Shown in pieces: positions 62,501 to 64,000 of a stretch of DNA of 64,000 bases. Source of the DNA: Enoplosus armatus. Lineage: Eukaryota; Chordata; Actinopteri; Centrarchiformes; Enoplosidae. The position numbers were made by a program, and so were the translations under genes. The number at the start of each line of letters is the position of its first letter. Within the stretch, counting starts at the first letter, position 1. Below the pieces are notes generated by a model. The model made no database searches. It had not been told where the DNA came from and saw only the letters and a list, made by a program, of their open reading frames with translations. Location: the NCBI RefSeq assembly GCF_043641665.1, contig NC_092180.1:9727891-9791890 (forward strand), written 5' to 3'.

Positions 62501-64000
62501 ATCAGTCTCTCAGTTTTTCCACTCTTTTCTCGCTCTCACCTCACTCTTTCAATTTTTTTCCCCACTACCCATTGCTGATCCTCTGCAAGTAAGCAGTTGG
62601 TGTACCTGCTGTGTCCCCTTTCTCTTTATGCTAATGCATTATGCTTATGACTGTGTGGGCTTTACTGGAAGAGCACATGCCTGGAAAGTACTCCAAATAA
62701 ATGAATACGTAGCACCATATCTGTTACACTGTTGTTGCTTTCTGCTACAGGCCATTTACTCATCCTCGATGCTCATTCAGACTCTGCACTCTGGGTCTTT
62801 GTTGAGCTGTGTTGAGTGACTCCAGAAGAAGAGCGTGTAGACAAACAGAGCACATTCATTTCAAATTCACAAGGAACCGCACCAACACAAGTAATTCCCA
62901 TAATAATAAAATCATCTTAAAGTCATACATGTAATTTTTGCATACGTTGCAGAGGCAATAATAGTGATTATTGGATGAAATTACTGGTTAATTGCTTGAA
63001 ATGTATGATAACACAAAAAGGTCTCTGTCTACAGTAAATGTGTAGTAATCATTGATTATTTGAAGTTGGCTTCATCAGATATCACCATTTGCATATTTTT
63101 GAGACCATTAGTGTTACTGTGGGGCAATATCTGTCTAGCCATAAAAAGAAACCATAATCTATAATATGCCCAACTACATGCACTGTAAACTACAAGGGTC
63201 AACCCTGCCTCCTAAAAATGATTTTCATATGCAACTAATTTGCAACAGCAGTTTAGTGATTCCTTCAGCTATTCTTTACTGCCAACATTTAGTGGCAATA
63301 AGGAAAGCAGTGTAAGATTATAGTACATGGCAAAGTATGGCTGTGAAGAGGTGGAGGTGGATGGACAAACGTGAAACAGTAAATGTGTTTTACTGTGACA
63401 TCAGTCACTTAAGTTGCCATAAGCTCAAAGTTCTGACCCTAATGCAAACCAAGTGGTAAAGTTGCTGAGACCATAACTGGTGGACAGATATTTTAGGAAT
63501 AAAATGTAAAACACAATGACATTTTGAAAATATGATTATAAAAGTCTTAATTCTACTCCAAATGTACTTTGCTGATGCAGAACAAAGTTGCATTGAACAC
63601 AATTCTCAAGAGTAAAGGTGGCAGGGTGAAACAACACATGTTCATCAGCCAACAAAAAAATATAGCACATTGTGTGTTATATTTAACAACAATTCTTGAA
63701 TCTATAATCATTTTAGACAACTGCGTGGCTTTAACCTAGTTATTTCATCACCATGCTAAATTCATACAATTTCACTAATGAATGTATTAATGAAACGCAA
63801 ATCATCTTAAATTACTCTAAAAATCCACCAACTGAAAGCTGTAGTTTCCAAAAATATTGTCTCAATACATGCAATTCTAAATATCACTTATTATGAATTA
63901 GTACATTGACACCAGCTTAGGGACAACAGAAGTCCATGTCTGTTAAATATATATAAATATATAAACTCATATGTTACAATCATGAATGTGTTATAGTTTC

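Larger units (their letters stand above)
20147..64000 (+). other. Intron downstream of the protocadherin exon (inferred, partial)
   Basis: A strong donor opens this stretch, and no later exon of the family was found up to the window end. The remembered next exon would encode a CTQEC...CWMP block; I saw no match. Very long introns are typical of this gene in vertebrates. Contents are simple repeats, transposon relics, an RE1 motif and AT-rich stretches without apparent genes. Part of it could be intergenic if the final exons are absent or missed. Confidence 0.6.
56100..64000. other. Gene-free AT-rich block
   Basis: No exon or RNA gene seen. 56620-56830 is a pyrimidine-rich (CT) stretch that yields long but meaningless Ser/Leu-rich frames on the plus strand. 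Some segments (57230-57430, 60530-60620, 62300-62475) have a low-repeat, complex look typical of conserved non-coding elements, which only alignment can test. Confidence 0.5.

Overview
This window looks like one long, AT-rich stretch of vertebrate, almost certainly ray-finned fish, chromosomal DNA. Reasons: many (CA)n/(GT)n/(CTAT)n microsatellites, one small exon with good splice signals, no compact operon-like genes, and interspersed repeats of kinds common in teleost genomes (a LINE/SINE tail of tandem ATTGA units, a hAT transposon relic, a foldback MITE). No bacterial, plasmid or phage organisation is seen.

Only one host protein-coding segment can be supported: a 202-nt internal exon at 19945-20146 on the + strand. 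It encodes part of the cytoplasmic tail of a delta-1 protocadherin, best matched from memory to protocadherin-9 (pcdh9). It carries the RRVTF (PP1-binding, CM3) and CSDSGLGDH (CM2-like) motifs. The rest of the window is then most simply the two flanking introns, at least 19.9 kb upstream and up to 43.8 kb downstream. I found no neighbouring exon, so the downstream end could also include intergenic DNA.

Layout: 1-13.8 kb is intron with simple repeats and a 21-base C run. 13.8-15.65 kb holds two strong CTCF-type motifs in divergent orientation. 18.7-19.2 kb holds a CTAT and a GT microsatellite. 19.95-20.15 kb is the exon. At 24.55 kb there is a 19/21 match to the REST/NRSF RE1 element. At 33.0-33.2 kb there is a roughly 40-bp-arm inverted repeat with a hammerhead-like CTGATGA box. 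36.16-37.06 kb is an 898-bp internally deleted hAT element with inverted ends, an 8-bp target duplication and a broken transposase C-terminus. 44.3-44.7 kb appears to be a nested repeat. 48.43-48.56 kb is a 5'-truncated LINE/SINE tail. 52.98-53.60 kb is a foldback MITE-like element.

No wholly new gene system was found. The most useful leads are regulatory (RE1, divergent CTCF pair, tandem splice acceptor) and the transposon structures. Recognition of families and motifs is from memory; no search was run.
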